A stretch of 64,000 bases of DNA from assembly GCF_001605725.1 (NCBI RefSeq), contig NZ_CP011530.1, forward strand, positions 4,402,001 to 4,466,000, in the 5' to 3' direction. Positions 45,257 to 55,576 of the stretch are shown one piece after another. Below the pieces are notes generated by a model. That model was not told where the DNA came from, did not search any database, and saw only the letters and a list, made by a program, of their open reading frames with translations. Position numbers and translations under genes: made by a program. Positions within the stretch are counted from its first letter, which is position 1. Each line of letters starts with the position of its first letter. Source of the DNA: Mycobacteroides immunogenum. GTDB lineage: Bacteria; Actinomycetota; Actinomycetes; Mycobacteriales; Mycobacteriaceae.

Positions 45257-46480
45257 ATGACCGAACTGGACGGCGTCTTTCGGCGGGAGTGGGGGCCCAC
45301 CGTCGCCGCCATCGCCCGGTGGTCCGGTGATCTCACCGTCGCCGAGGACGCCGTCCAGGAGGCATGTGCCGATGCCCTGCGGAGCTGGCCGCGCGACGGA
45401 GTGCCCGATAACCCCGGCGGCTGGCTGTTGACGGCCGCCCGGAATCGGGCACGCGACCGGCTGCGACGCGAAACCCTGCGTCCGGGAAAGGAGTTAGCCG
45501 CTGTGGTCGACGACATCACCGCCCGCACCGACGTCTCCGATCCGCATCCGGTGCGCGACGACGAGCTGCGGATGATGTTCACGTGCGCCCATCCCGCGCT
45601 CGAGCGGGTATCGCAGCTCGCTCTCACACTGCGGCTGGTATCGGGCCTGACGGTGGCCGAGATCGCCCGGGCACTGCTGCACAGCGAGGCGGCTATCGGC
45701 CAGCGGATCACCCGCGCCAAGGCCAAGATTCGTACCGCCAACATTCCGCTGCGGGTGCCGCCGGCCGCGCTGCTGCCCGAGCGCACACCGCACGTACTCA
45801 GCTGCATCTATTCGGTCTTCACCGAGGGGTACTGGTCGACGGCCGGACCGTCGGCGATTCGTGACGAACTCTGCGACGAGGGTGTGCGGCTGGCCGGAGA
45901 GCTGGCCATCCTCATGCCGCAGGAACGGGAAGCCAATGCGCTGGCCGCACTTGTGCTGCTTCATGATTCGAGACGACTGGAGCGGATGGACAGCACCGGC
46001 GCCCTGGTTCCCCTGGAGGAACAAGACCGGACTCGATGGGATGCTGAGCGTATTTCCCGCGGCCTGAGCCAGCTGCGGCGTGCGGCCGGATCAACCGGTC
46101 CGTATCTGCCGCAGGCGATCATCGCCGCGCTGCATGCCACCGCACCGTCCTGGGAGGACACCGATTGGCGGGCCATCTGCCTGGCGTACGACCGGCTGGT
46201 GACCATGACGGATTCCCCGGTGGTGCTGGTAAATCGGGCGTTGGCCATCGGTTTGCGCGACACCCCCGAGGCGGGATTGACCGCCCTGGAAAAGGTCGCC
46301 CACGATCCCCGGCTGAGCAGGTCCAATCTGCCGGCCACCGTTCGCGCCGATCTGCTCCGGCGCGCCGGGCGTCACGGTGAGGCGATCGACTGGTATCGAA
46401 CGGCACTGTCCGCCAATGGCTCCGATCCCGGCCGGGAATTCCTGCGACGCCGTATCGCCGAATGTGAAGAACTGTTGTGA
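45257..46480 (+). CDS. ECF sigma factor with C-terminal TPR-like extension (ECF42 type)
   Basis: A 407-residue sigma factor. The first about 180 residues hold sigma region 2 (VAEDAVQEACADALRSWPRDGVPDNPGGWLLTAARNRARDRLR) and sigma region 4 (LTLRLVSGLTVAEIARALLHSEAAIGQRITRAKAKI). A long helical extension follows (DUF6596; with the conserved SCIYSVFTEGYWSTAG region). This architecture and the adjacent DGPF/YCII gene define the ECF42 group, which has no classical anti-sigma gene; the extension is thought to be regulatory. It probably directs transcription of its own operon and similar DGPF genes. Confidence 0.88.
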   Translation: MTELDGVFRREWGPTVAAIARWSGDLTVAEDAVQEACADALRSWPRDGVPDNPGGWLLTAARNRARDRLRRETLRPGKELAAVVDDITARTDVSDPHPVRDDELRMMFTCAHPALERVSQLALTLRLVSGLTVAEIARALLHSEAAIGQRITRAKAKIRTANIPLRVPPAALLPERTPHVLSCIYSVFTEGYWSTAGPSAIRDELCDEGVRLAGELAILMPQEREANALAALVLLHDSRRLERMDSTGALVPLEEQDRTRWDAERISRGLSQLRRAAGSTGPYLPQAIIAALHATAPSWEDTDWRAICLAYDRLVTMTDSPVVLVNRALAIGLRDTPEAGLTALEKVAHDPRLSRSNLPATVRADLLRRAGRHGEAIDWYRTALSANGSDPGREFLRRRIAECEELL

Positions 46481-46484
46481 AAAA

Positions 46485-47474
46485 TCACGGCGCCAGCACC
46501 CCGTCCAGCCAGTGACCGATGTCTCGGTGGACCTGATCCTTCTCCGGTTCGTTGAGGATTTCATGACGCCCACCAGGGTAGAAGCGGTATGCCAGGCGCC
46601 GGTGACCTTGGGCCATGTATCGGGTGATGAGGCCCTGGATGGTCTCGGTTCTGCCGCCCACCGGGTCCTCGGCCCCGGCGACAACGAGGATCGGCAGATC
46701 CGATGGGATCTTCGACTCATTGCCCGGTTCCCACAACGAGTGGAATCCCTTGATGACCGAGTATGTCATCGCGTTGGAAAACGGCTTGCCGCACAGGGGA
46801 TCTGACTGGAAGGCCCGGATCTCGCCAGCATCGCAGGTTTGCCACTCCGAGCCGGTGGGTGTGGCGCCGGCCGGCACAAACGGCGCGTTGAACTGGGCCA
46901 GGAGCGCGCCGAAGAACTCACTGGGCACCATGGCGCCCTCGCCGGTCGCCGCTGTCTGCAACCGGCCGATGGCCTCGCGATAGGCCTCTTCGGTGAGTCC
47001 CGGCACCGCACCGAGAGTGCCGCACAGTACCGCGCCCGCCAGCAGGTCGCCGTGATTCTCGATATGGGACTGCGTCAATGCCGACCCCATGCTGTGCCCA
47101 AACGCGATCACGGGCAGCCCGGGATTGTCGGCACGCGCGATATCGGCGAGCTGCTTGATGTCGGCGGTCATATCGTCCCAGGCCGTCACCCCGAGCAGCC
47201 CCAATCCCCCAGCACCGGCCGTCTGGCCATGCCCGCGCAGGTCCAGGGCGTACACCACGCACCCGCGTGCGGCCAGGAACCGTGCGAGCCGGTCGTATCG
47301 GGCGCTGTATTCGGCAATGCCATGGGTGATCTGGACGGCGGCGCGCGGCTCGATGCCGCATGGCGGCTGCCACGTGCGGTACCAGATCACCATCTCATCC
47401 ACCCCGGAGGTGAACGTGGAAAAGGCTGGCCCACCAACGAGGTTCGTGTCGATCGCGGACAGGTTCTCAGTCAT
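46485..47474 (-). CDS. Alpha/beta hydrolase, monoacylglycerol lipase-like
   Basis: A 329-residue hydrolase with nucleophile motif FGHSMGS, lid region, acid in VAGAEDPVGG and catalytic His in PGGRHEILNE. The HGIAEYSARYDRLARFLAARGCVVYALDLRGHG segment is typical of the monoacylglycerol lipase/lysophospholipase family. I chose the ATG at 47474, preceded by GAGGTGG; the ATG at 47480 is an alternative. It lies 11 bases after a small coiled-coil gene and is probably co-transcribed with it. Confidence 0.87.
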   Translation of the reverse strand: MTENLSAIDTNLVGGPAFSTFTSGVDEMVIWYRTWQPPCGIEPRAAVQITHGIAEYSARYDRLARFLAARGCVVYALDLRGHGQTAGAGGLGLLGVTAWDDMTADIKQLADIARADNPGLPVIAFGHSMGSALTQSHIENHGDLLAGAVLCGTLGAVPGLTEEAYREAIGRLQTAATGEGAMVPSEFFGALLAQFNAPFVPAGATPTGSEWQTCDAGEIRAFQSDPLCGKPFSNAMTYSVIKGFHSLWEPGNESKIPSDLPILVVAGAEDPVGGRTETIQGLITRYMAQGHRRLAYRFYPGGRHEILNEPEKDQVHRDIGHWLDGVLAP

Positions 47475-47485
47475 GATCATCCACC

Positions 47486-47887
47486 TCAGGCGATTTCTTC
47501 GGCGTACCTGCGGGCGTAAATCGCGTAGAGCACCGTGTCTTCCGCCTCTTCGATGGCCGAGATCGCGATGTCCACGGCGTAGGCCGCATCGGATTCGGCG
47601 GCATCGGCCTCCCGCGCCGCCAACTTCGCATCGATATTGCGTTCCTTCTGGCCAAGGGCGGTCTTGATCTTCACGATCTGAGCCTTCCAGCTGACACTCA
47701 ATTCGGACCACGAGGCGCTGGCCTTGGCCGCCGCCTTATCGGCTTTGGTCTCGAGCTCTTCACGGCGCGTTGTTGCCCGATCGACGTCGTCCTGCAGCTG
47801 GTCCGCCGTCTTGCTCCATGCCTCCTGGGCGTTGCGCTCGGCCGCCCGGGCCCGCTCGACGATATGCGCGAACCGATCTGCACTCAT
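47486..47887 (-). CDS. Small coiled-coil protein of unknown function
   Basis: A 133-residue protein rich in Ala, Glu, Lys, Asp and Arg. It has long amphipathic helical stretches (MSADRFAHIVERARAAE, DRATTRREELETKADKAAAKA, AYAVDIAISAIEEAEDTVLYAIYARRYAEEIA) and no hydrophobic signal. It probably forms a coiled-coil dimer in the cytoplasm. The start is the ATG at 47887. It precedes the lipase-like gene and may be a partner or regulator. No homologue is recognised. Confidence 0.65.
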   Translation of the reverse strand: MSADRFAHIVERARAAERNAQEAWSKTADQLQDDVDRATTRREELETKADKAAAKASASWSELSVSWKAQIVKIKTALGQKERNIDAKLAAREADAAESDAAYAVDIAISAIEEAEDTVLYAIYARRYAEEIA

Positions 47888-48249
47888 GGCCAGACTCCTT
47901 GCTCTCAGGGAATTACACGCCATTCGAAATACGGTGAATGCCGGCTCCGCATTTCCGTCATACAAAGATTTGCACACCCCCGAAAACCCGGCATCCGCAC
48001 CCGGCCGATTGCTGATCAAGATTTACGCTCACCGCGAAAGTCCATGCCTACCGAGACCGCACCCGGCAATACCACAGAGGCGGTAGGCAATTCGCTGAAG
48101 TGCCTATAGCGCCACAAGCAGTCGCGACAGCAAGACGACGGGAGCCGCATTCAGTGGACTTCGCGGCAGTATTGCTAAATTAGGCACGCTGTATTGCGCA
48201 CCGCGAAATAATGGCGTCCCCGATCGATAATCGCTCCGGTTCTGCCCGA
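47888..48249. other. Gene-free intergenic region before the LysR gene
   Basis: About 360 bases with no supported gene on either strand. The base composition is richer in A and T than the neighbouring genes. Near the right end an imperfect dyad of the kind ATTGCGC-N3-GCGAAAT (48193-48209) could be a LysR-type operator. Confidence 0.5.
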
Positions 48250-48262
48250 TATGATACGGCCG
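48250..48262 (+). promoter_or_regulatory. Predicted -10 box of the LysR gene, leaderless transcript
   Basis: TATGAT (48250-48255) lies seven bases before the GTG at 48262, the spacing expected when transcription starts at the start codon itself. No ribosome-binding site is present. This spacing is the main reason for choosing the GTG. Confidence 0.5.
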
Positions 48263-49206
48263 TGGGTCTCCAGAGTCTTGATGTATACGACCTTCGGTGC
48301 TTTGTCGCTGTGGCAACAACACTGAATTTCACGCAGGCCGCCCGCGACCTTCATGTGTCCGCACCTCCACTTAGCCGCCGAATCCGTGACATGGAGCGGC
48401 TGTTGGACGTAAAACTGTTTCTCCGCGACACCCGTCGGGTCACCTTGACCGCCGAGGGTGCCCGGCTGCTTCCCGCCGCGCGGCGCATACTCGCGCAGTT
48501 CGATGAGTTGCCGTCCATCGTGTCTCCGGAACCGTCCACATCGACCCGGCCCATCGCTTACGGCGCACCGCCCTGGCTGCACCCCGACCTGCGTGCGGCC
48601 ATGGCAGATCTAGAGAAGGTGCACGCGAGCCGCTTCACCTTGAGTAAGTGGCCACGCGGCAGTGCGGACATCATCGCGGCGCTGCAGCGCGGCGAGATCG
48701 CCTTCGGGCTGGCCCGTCCACCGTTCGATTCGGTGGGGTTGGTCAGAACCGTGGTGCACGAAGAACCTTTGGGCGCAGTGCTTTCCAAAAACAAGTACGG
48801 AACCAGATCATCGATATCGATCTCCGAACTCGCCACTTTGAACTACGTGACCGCCCGGCGGGACACCGATACCGAATACCGCCAGCAGGTGGATAGCGCC
48901 CTGGAATCCGCGGGTGTGCCCCGGCGGCAAAACGTCGACCCCGGCGACTATGTGGGTGCTGCCGACGTCATCAGCGTGGGCGACGGATTCGCCATCGCAC
49001 CGCTTGCCCCCGTCAGTGGCGCCCGGATGTACAACCTCGCCGAGGACATCTGCGTACCGATCAATGATCTGGACCTCACCCTGGTCACCTGCTTGGTGTG
49101 GCAGGCACAGCTCGCCGAACAAGACCACGAGGTCCGCGAAATCATCGATACCGCCGTCGCCCTCTTGCGCAGACCCGCCGCCCAGCAGCGAGCCGACTCC
49201 GCGTAG
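48262..49206 (+). CDS. LysR family transcriptional regulator
   Basis: A 314-residue LysR-type regulator. The N-terminal winged helix reads LDVYDLRCFVAVATTLNFTQAARDLHVSAPPLSRRIRDMERLL, and the C-terminal domain has the periplasmic-binding fold pattern. The start is taken as the GTG at 48262, possibly leaderless; an upstream ATG at 48211 would add 17 residues. No divergent metabolic gene is close, so its target is unclear. Confidence 0.85.
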   Translation: MGLQSLDVYDLRCFVAVATTLNFTQAARDLHVSAPPLSRRIRDMERLLDVKLFLRDTRRVTLTAEGARLLPAARRILAQFDELPSIVSPEPSTSTRPIAYGAPPWLHPDLRAAMADLEKVHASRFTLSKWPRGSADIIAALQRGEIAFGLARPPFDSVGLVRTVVHEEPLGAVLSKNKYGTRSSISISELATLNYVTARRDTDTEYRQQVDSALESAGVPRRQNVDPGDYVGAADVISVGDGFAIAPLAPVSGARMYNLAEDICVPINDLDLTLVTCLVWQAQLAEQDHEVREIIDTAVALLRRPAAQQRADSA

Positions 49207-49227
49207 ACACCGGCGCCGGCCGAAGCC

Positions 49228-50934
<1,707 letters not shown>

Positions 50935-50975
50935 TCAACTTTCGCACACCGCGCCCTGGGGCGTACACCAACCCG

Positions 50976-51626
50976 TCAGCCGTGCAGTCCCTGATTCTCG
51001 CGCGCGAGTTTGGTGGCCAGCACGGCAACCTGGGTGCGGCGCTCGAGATCCAGTTTGGTGAGCAGCCGCGAGACGTAGTTCTTGACTGTCTTCTCCGCCA
51101 AGAACATTCGCTCCGCAATCTGACGGTTGGTCAGCCCCTCCCCGATCAGCTCCAGCAGTGTGCGTTCCTGGGCGGTCAGTCCGGCCAACGGCGACGGATT
51201 GTCTGCCGCGGCACGCAGTTTGTTCATCAACGCCGCTGCCGCCCGGTTATCCAGCAGTGAGCGCCCCGCCCCGACGGTGCGGACCGCGGAGATGAGCTCC
51301 ATGCCCTTGATGTCCTTGATCACATAGCCACCGGCACCGGCCATGATCGCGTCGAGCATGGCGTGTTCGTCGGTGAATGATGTGAGCATCAGACAGTTGA
51401 GGTTCGGCAGCTTGGAACGCAGTTCACGGCATAGCTCAACCCCGTTGCCGTCGGGCAGCCGAATATCCAGCACCGCGATATCGGGTTGCAGCGCAGGGAT
51501 ACGCGCCATCGCCTCGGCGACCGAGGACGCCTGCCCGATCACCGAGAAATCCTCTTCCTCTTCCAGTAGATCGGCCAGACCGCGCCGGACTACCTCGTGG
51601 TCATCGACCAGGAACACTGTGATCAT
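50976..51626 (-). CDS. devR: Dormancy response regulator DevR (DosR)
   Basis: A 216-residue NarL-type response regulator. Residue numbering matches M. tuberculosis DosR: phosphoacceptor Asp54, Thr82 and Lys104 in the receiver, and Lys179, Lys182 and Asn183 in the recognition helix ([13 protein letters not shown]). The ATG at 51626 follows GGAAGGGAAACGGGC. It binds DevR boxes and activates dormancy genes. A candidate box lies 120 bases upstream (51746-51759), and a candidate target cluster lies at 56.6-60.2 kb. Confidence 0.95.
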   Translation of the reverse strand: MITVFLVDDHEVVRRGLADLLEEEEDFSVIGQASSVAEAMARIPALQPDIAVLDIRLPDGNGVELCRELRSKLPNLNCLMLTSFTDEHAMLDAIMAGAGGYVIKDIKGMELISAVRTVGAGRSLLDNRAAAALMNKLRAAADNPSPLAGLTAQERTLLELIGEGLTNRQIAERMFLAEKTVKNYVSRLLTKLDLERRTQVAVLATKLARENQGLHG

Positions 51627-51745
51627 GCCCGTTTCCCTTCCACCTGCCGCCCCCAGTGTGGCACCGGCAGAACGCACCGACATGGCATTCCTTCCCGTCG
51701 TACCCCGCTGGTTCCACGGTAAGCCGGGAAGGATCGTGGCAGCTA

Positions 51746-51759
51746 CGGTCTTTGGTCCC
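51746..51759 (-). promoter_or_regulatory. Candidate DevR box upstream of devR
   Basis: On the minus strand GGGACCAAAGACCG matches the DevR consensus GGGACTWWAGTCCC at 11 of 14 positions. It lies between the rplA terminator and devR, 120 bases before its ATG, where autoregulation would be expected. Confidence 0.45.
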
Positions 51760-51778
51760 TAGAACCGCCGCGAAAACC

Positions 51779-51814
51779 GCAAAAGCCCCCATCTTCGAAG
51801 ATGGGGGCTTTTGC
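51779..51814 (-). terminator. Intrinsic terminator after rplA
   Basis: A perfect palindrome of 18 bp per arm (51779-51796/51797-51814) gives a GC-rich stem with flanking AAAA/TTTT. On the minus strand it is followed by GGTTTTCG. It starts 20 bases after the rplA stop and separates the rplK-rplA transcript from devR. Confidence 0.9.
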
Positions 51815-51833
51815 GTTGTACGTACGAAGGCTC

Positions 51834-52541
51834 TTAGGCCTCCAGGAAGTTCCGGGTCACGCCCGGGTCGACCTGGATGCCCGGGCCGGTGGTGGTGCTG
51901 ACGACGACCTTCTTCAGGTAGCGTCCCTTGGCCGAGGACGGCTTGGCACGCAGGATCTCGTCGAGCACCGCTCCGTAGTTCTCCGTCAGCTTCTCGGCGT
52001 CGAACGACGCCTTGCCGATGATCAGGTGAAGGTTGGAGTGCTTGTCGACGCGGAAGTTGATCTTTCCGCCCTTGATGTCGGTGACGGCCTTGGCCACGTC
52101 GGGGGTCACGGTGCCGGTCTTGGGGTTCGGCATCAGACCGCGCGGGCCCAGGACACGGGCGATGCGGCCGACCTTGGCCATCTGATCCGGGGTGGCGATG
52201 GCGGCGTCGAACTCCAGCCACCCGCCCTGGATCTTCTCGATCAGGTCGTCACTACCGACAACATCGGCGCCGGCGGCCGTGGCCGCTTCGGCCTTGTCGC
52301 CCACCGCGAAGACGATGACGCGAGCGGTCTTACCGGTACCGTGCGGAAGGTTCACGGTGCCGCGGACCATCTGGTCAGCCTTACGGGGGTCGACACCGAG
52401 GCGCATCGCGACCTCAACAGTGGCGTCGTACTTCTTCGACGAGGTCTCCTTGGCCAGCTTGGTGGCCTCCAGAGGGCTGTACAGCTTCTCGCGGTCCACC
52501 TTTTCGGCGGCCTCGCGATATGCCTTGCTGTTCTTGCTCAT
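51834..52541 (-). CDS. rplA: 50S ribosomal protein L1
   Basis: A 235-residue L1-stalk protein with the conserved [21 protein letters not shown] and [13 protein letters not shown] motifs. It also acts as a translational repressor of the rplK-rplA operon in bacteria. It lies 67 bases after rplK and is followed by a strong terminator. Confidence 0.98.
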   Translation of the reverse strand: MSKNSKAYREAAEKVDREKLYSPLEATKLAKETSSKKYDATVEVAMRLGVDPRKADQMVRGTVNLPHGTGKTARVIVFAVGDKAEAATAAGADVVGSDDLIEKIQGGWLEFDAAIATPDQMAKVGRIARVLGPRGLMPNPKTGTVTPDVAKAVTDIKGGKINFRVDKHSNLHLIIGKASFDAEKLTENYGAVLDEILRAKPSSAKGRYLKKVVVSTTTGPGIQVDPGVTRNFLEA

Positions 52542-52608
52542 TGGTATCCAATCAATTGTTGGGTCGTGGTCGTACAGGCCGAAGCGGGCCTTACCACTGG
52601 GTGTTCAG

Positions 52609-53040
52609 CTATTCGACGGTGATGCCCATCGAACGCGCGGTGCCGGCAATGATCTTGGCGGCGGCGTCGATGTCGTTCGCGTTGAGGTCTTCCTTCTTCG
52701 TCTCTGCGATCTCGCGCACCTGATCCCAGCTCACCTTGGCGACCTTGGTCTTGTGCGGCTCACCGGAACCCTTGGGCACACCGGCGGCCTTCAACAGCAG
52801 CTTGGCGGCGGGAGGGGTCTTGAGTGCGAAGGTGAAGCTGCGGTCCTCGTAGACACTGATCTCCACGGGGATGACGTTTCCGCGCTGCGACTCCGTCGCG
52901 GCGTTGTACGCCTTGCAGAACTCCATGATGTTGACGCCGTGCTGACCGAGCGCGGGACCGACCGGAGGCGCGGGGTTGGCTTCGCCGGCCTTGATCTGAA
53001 GCTTGATCAGCCCGACGACCTTTTTCTTCTTCGGGGCCAT
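52609..53040 (-). CDS. rplK: 50S ribosomal protein L11
   Basis: A 143-residue ribosomal protein at the GTPase-associated centre. It begins [43 protein letters not shown], with the Pro-rich N-terminal region typical of L11. It follows nusG by 82 bases. Length is normal. Confidence 0.98.
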   Translation of the reverse strand: MAPKKKKVVGLIKLQIKAGEANPAPPVGPALGQHGVNIMEFCKAYNAATESQRGNVIPVEISVYEDRSFTFALKTPPAAKLLLKAAGVPKGSGEPHKTKVAKVSWDQVREIAETKKEDLNANDIDAAAKIIAGTARSMGITVE

Positions 53041-53122
53041 TGGGTGTTTCCTTACTTTCCTTCCGTGTTCCGGCCGTTATTCGACCGGAGTTCTGCGGAC
53101 CGCGACACGGTCCGAAGTCTTG

Positions 53123-53923
53123 TTAGAGCTTCTCCACCTGGGTGAAGTTGAGCTCGACCGGGGTCTCGCGACCGAAGATGGACACCAGCACCTTGAGGCG
53201 CTGCTGTTCGGCGTTGACCTCGCTGATGCTGGCGGGCAGCGTCGCGAACGGACCGTCGGTGACGGTGACCGACTCGCCGACCTCGAAGTCCACCTCGATG
53301 GCCGGGCGCTCCAGGGCACCGGCTTCGGCGGACGACGCCGTCGCGGTGTCCGTGGCGGTTCCGCCCTTGGCCGGCTTCTTGGCGGGGGTCTGCGGGAGCA
53401 GGAACTTCACCACATCATCGAGCGACAGCGGCGACGGACGCGAGGTCGCGCCGACAAACCCGGTGACGCCCGGGGTGTTGCGCACCGCGCCCCAGGACTC
53501 GTCGTTCAGTTCCATCCGGACCAGGATGTAGCCGGGCAGCACCTTGCGGTTGACCTGCTTGCGCTGACCGTTCTTGATCTCGGTGACCTCTTCGGTGGGC
53601 ACCTCGATCTGGAAGATGTAATCGCCCACGTCCAGGTTCTGCACACGGGTCTGCAGGTTGGCCTTGACCTTGTTCTCGTATCCGGCGTACGAGTGAATGA
53701 CATACCACTCGCCGGGCTCGCGACGCAGCTGAGCCTTCAGCGTGGCGGCAGGGTCGGCATCCTCGTCAGTCTCTACCTCGGCGCCCGGCTCTTCCGAAGA
53801 CGACTCAGTCGACTCAGTCGACTCAGGCGCAGCGCTGTCGGACTCGTCGATTACGTCAACCGACGCAGCCGTATCAGCGGTGTCTTCTGGCTCGCTCGCA
53901 GCGTCGCCGTCGAAGGTCGTCAC
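53123..53923 (-). CDS. nusG: Transcription termination/antitermination factor NusG
   Basis: A 266-residue factor that binds RNA polymerase, with the NGN domain ([20 protein letters not shown] and [12 protein letters not shown]) and a C-terminal KOW domain ([22 protein letters not shown]). The first about 70 residues are an acidic Ser/Thr-rich extension, and an Ala/Thr-rich linker separates NGN from KOW. The start is GTG. A 9-bp tandem repeat in the extension adds or removes Glu-Ser-Thr (53802-53826). Confidence 0.96.
   Translation of the reverse strand: MTTFDGDAASEPEDTADTAASVDVIDESDSAAPESTESTESSSEEPGAEVETDEDADPAATLKAQLRREPGEWYVIHSYAGYENKVKANLQTRVQNLDVGDYIFQIEVPTEEVTEIKNGQRKQVNRKVLPGYILVRMELNDESWGAVRNTPGVTGFVGATSRPSPLSLDDVVKFLLPQTPAKKPAKGGTATDTATASSAEAGALERPAIEVDFEVGESVTVTDGPFATLPASISEVNAEQQRLKVLVSIFGRETPVELNFTQVEKL
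53802..53826. repeat. 9-bp tandem repeat inside nusG
   Basis: GACTCAGTC occurs about 2.7 times in tandem (53802-53810, 53811-53819, then a partial copy). On the coding strand it encodes Glu-Ser-Thr units in the disordered N-terminal extension. The period is a multiple of three, so slippage would keep the frame and change extension length. Confidence 0.8.
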
Positions 53924-53961
53924 CGTTTGTCCTCTCTTGTTTCTTGCGTCTCGTCGGTCTA

Positions 53962-54381
53962 CTACCCGAACACCAGCATGATCAGCCGGGCCAAGCCCAG
54001 GTCAATCACACCGATCAGGGTGACCATGAACACCAGGAAGACCAGCACCACCGAGGTGTAGCTGACCATCTGCTTGCGGTTCGGCCAAATGACCTTGCGC
54101 AGCTCAGCGACAACCTGCTGGAGGAACACCCAAAGCTGGACGAACGGGTTACGCGACGGACCCGACTTGTCCTTCTTATTGGCCGGTTTACGGCTCTTCT
54201 TCCCAGCCTTCTTCTTCACCTCACCGGTCTCGGACGCACCGGATTCGGTGAGTTCCGTAGCCACGGTCGAGGCGTCAGCACGGCGGGTCCGCTTACCCGT
54301 CGGGCGAAGCGGCTTGGTCGAGGTGACGGCCCGGTCGCTCTCGGCAGTGCCGGTGTCGGGCTCGTCTAGCTCGTCGCTCAT
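53962..54381 (-). CDS. secE: Preprotein translocase subunit SecE
   Basis: A 139-residue subunit of SecYEG. A long basic and Ser/Thr-rich cytoplasmic N-terminus is followed by the conserved [48 protein letters not shown], which contains the amphipathic helix and the single membrane span. It lies between trpT and nusG, the standard mycobacterial order. Confidence 0.96.
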   Translation of the reverse strand: MSDELDEPDTGTAESDRAVTSTKPLRPTGKRTRRADASTVATELTESGASETGEVKKKAGKKSRKPANKKDKSGPSRNPFVQLWVFLQQVVAELRKVIWPNRKQMVSYTSVVLVFLVFMVTLIGVIDLGLARLIMLVFG

Positions 54382-54428
54382 TCCCTTCCGTACCTCTCTG
54401 TTTCCCTAGTGCTTACTCCAGGGTGTTG

Positions 54429-54501
<73 letters not shown>

Positions 54502-54671
54502 AAGGCTGGCACGCCAGCCCGGTGGCCGGGGGCCTCACACAACACACGCGCCTCCCGAGTAGCCGACAGGCGCGTTGTGGTGGGAAAACCCCGAATCTCG
54601 AGTGTACCCCGAGGCCAGCTCCAGACTGAAATTGCCCACCGATCTAGGTGCAGACCAGCGGGCGCCGTTGC

Positions 54672-55142
54672 TCAGATCAGCTTGATATCGGCCATTCGGT
54701 CCGAATCACGGCCCATCAGCGTGGTGAATGCCTCGAGTACAACCTCACCGTGCTGGTCGCGGACGACGTTCCGGGTGGTGACGATGTCCACCCCGAAGGA
54801 CTCCTTGTGCGAGAGCACCTCGAAGTCGCAGGACAGCTCGTCCCCTTCGGCCAGCGGCTTGTGGAAAACAAACTTTTGATCGGTCTGGACGATCTGCATG
54901 GTTTCCATGCCGACGTCATAGGTCCGGAAGAATTCCTTCTGCACCAGCAGCGCCATCACCGCCGGAAAGGTAACCGAGGCGACAAGACCCTTGTGGCCCA
55001 GCTCCGCGGCCGCCGCGACATCGTGGCTGGCGGGCGACTCGGATTTGATGGACTTGGCGAACTCGCGGATCTTCTCGCGGCCCACCACATAGGTCTGGGA
55101 GTACTTATGCGTCATTCCGACGACGTCGAGACTCAGCGCCAT
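54672..55142 (-). CDS. hadC: (3R)-hydroxyacyl-ACP dehydratase subunit HadC
   Basis: A 156-residue hot-dog-fold subunit of the mycolate FAS-II dehydratase. It begins MALSLDVVGMTHKYSQTYVVGREKIREFAK, like HadA. HadC pairs with catalytic HadB for longer meromycolate intermediates. It starts two bases after the hadB stop. Confidence 0.92.
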   Translation of the reverse strand: MALSLDVVGMTHKYSQTYVVGREKIREFAKSIKSESPASHDVAAAAELGHKGLVASVTFPAVMALLVQKEFFRTYDVGMETMQIVQTDQKFVFHKPLAEGDELSCDFEVLSHKESFGVDIVTTRNVVRDQHGEVVLEAFTTLMGRDSDRMADIKLI

Positions 55143-55144
55143 GA

Positions 55145-55576
55145 TTACGCCAGCGTCGCAGACGCAACGGCTCGTCCGAAGATTTTCTTGCCGTTGGTGG
55201 TGGCGGTCAGCGCGATGGTCACCGACTTGGCATCGGCATCAACCGACTTGACGCGGCCGGTGAACAGGATCTCGGCACCGACACCGTCATTGGGAACGGT
55301 GACGAAGCTGGTGAAACGCACGTTGTACTCGGTCACCGCCGCCGGGTCGCCGACCCAATCGGTGATGTAGCCGCCGCCAAGACCCATGGTGAGCATGCCG
55401 TGCGCGATGGCGCCGTCTTCGAGGCCGACCAGCTTGGCGGTCTCGTCGTCCCAGTGGATCGGGTTGAGGTCACCGGAGACCCCTGCGTAATTGACAAGAT
55501 CCTGCCGGGTGAGCTGAATCGTCTTCTCCGGCAGCTGGTCTCCCACGTTGACCGAACTGAACTCGCGCAGTGCCAT
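55145..55576 (-). CDS. hadB: (3R)-hydroxyacyl-ACP dehydratase catalytic subunit HadB
   Basis: A 143-residue MaoC-type hydratase 2 domain with the catalytic motif SGDLNPIHWDDETAKLVGLEDGAIAHGMLTMG, which contains the Asp and His of the active site. It is the catalytic partner of HadA and HadC in FAS-II. Its start overlaps the hadA stop (TGATG), so subunits are made in fixed ratio. Confidence 0.95.
   Translation of the reverse strand: MALREFSSVNVGDQLPEKTIQLTRQDLVNYAGVSGDLNPIHWDDETAKLVGLEDGAIAHGMLTMGLGGGYITDWVGDPAAVTEYNVRFTSFVTVPNDGVGAEILFTGRVKSVDADAKSVTIALTATTNGKKIFGRAVASATLA

Noticed and set aside
46485..47711. Longer start for the monoacylglycerol-lipase-like gene
   Set aside because: The extension runs in another frame across the coiled-coil gene and is not hydrolase-like; ATG 47474 has a ribosome-binding site.
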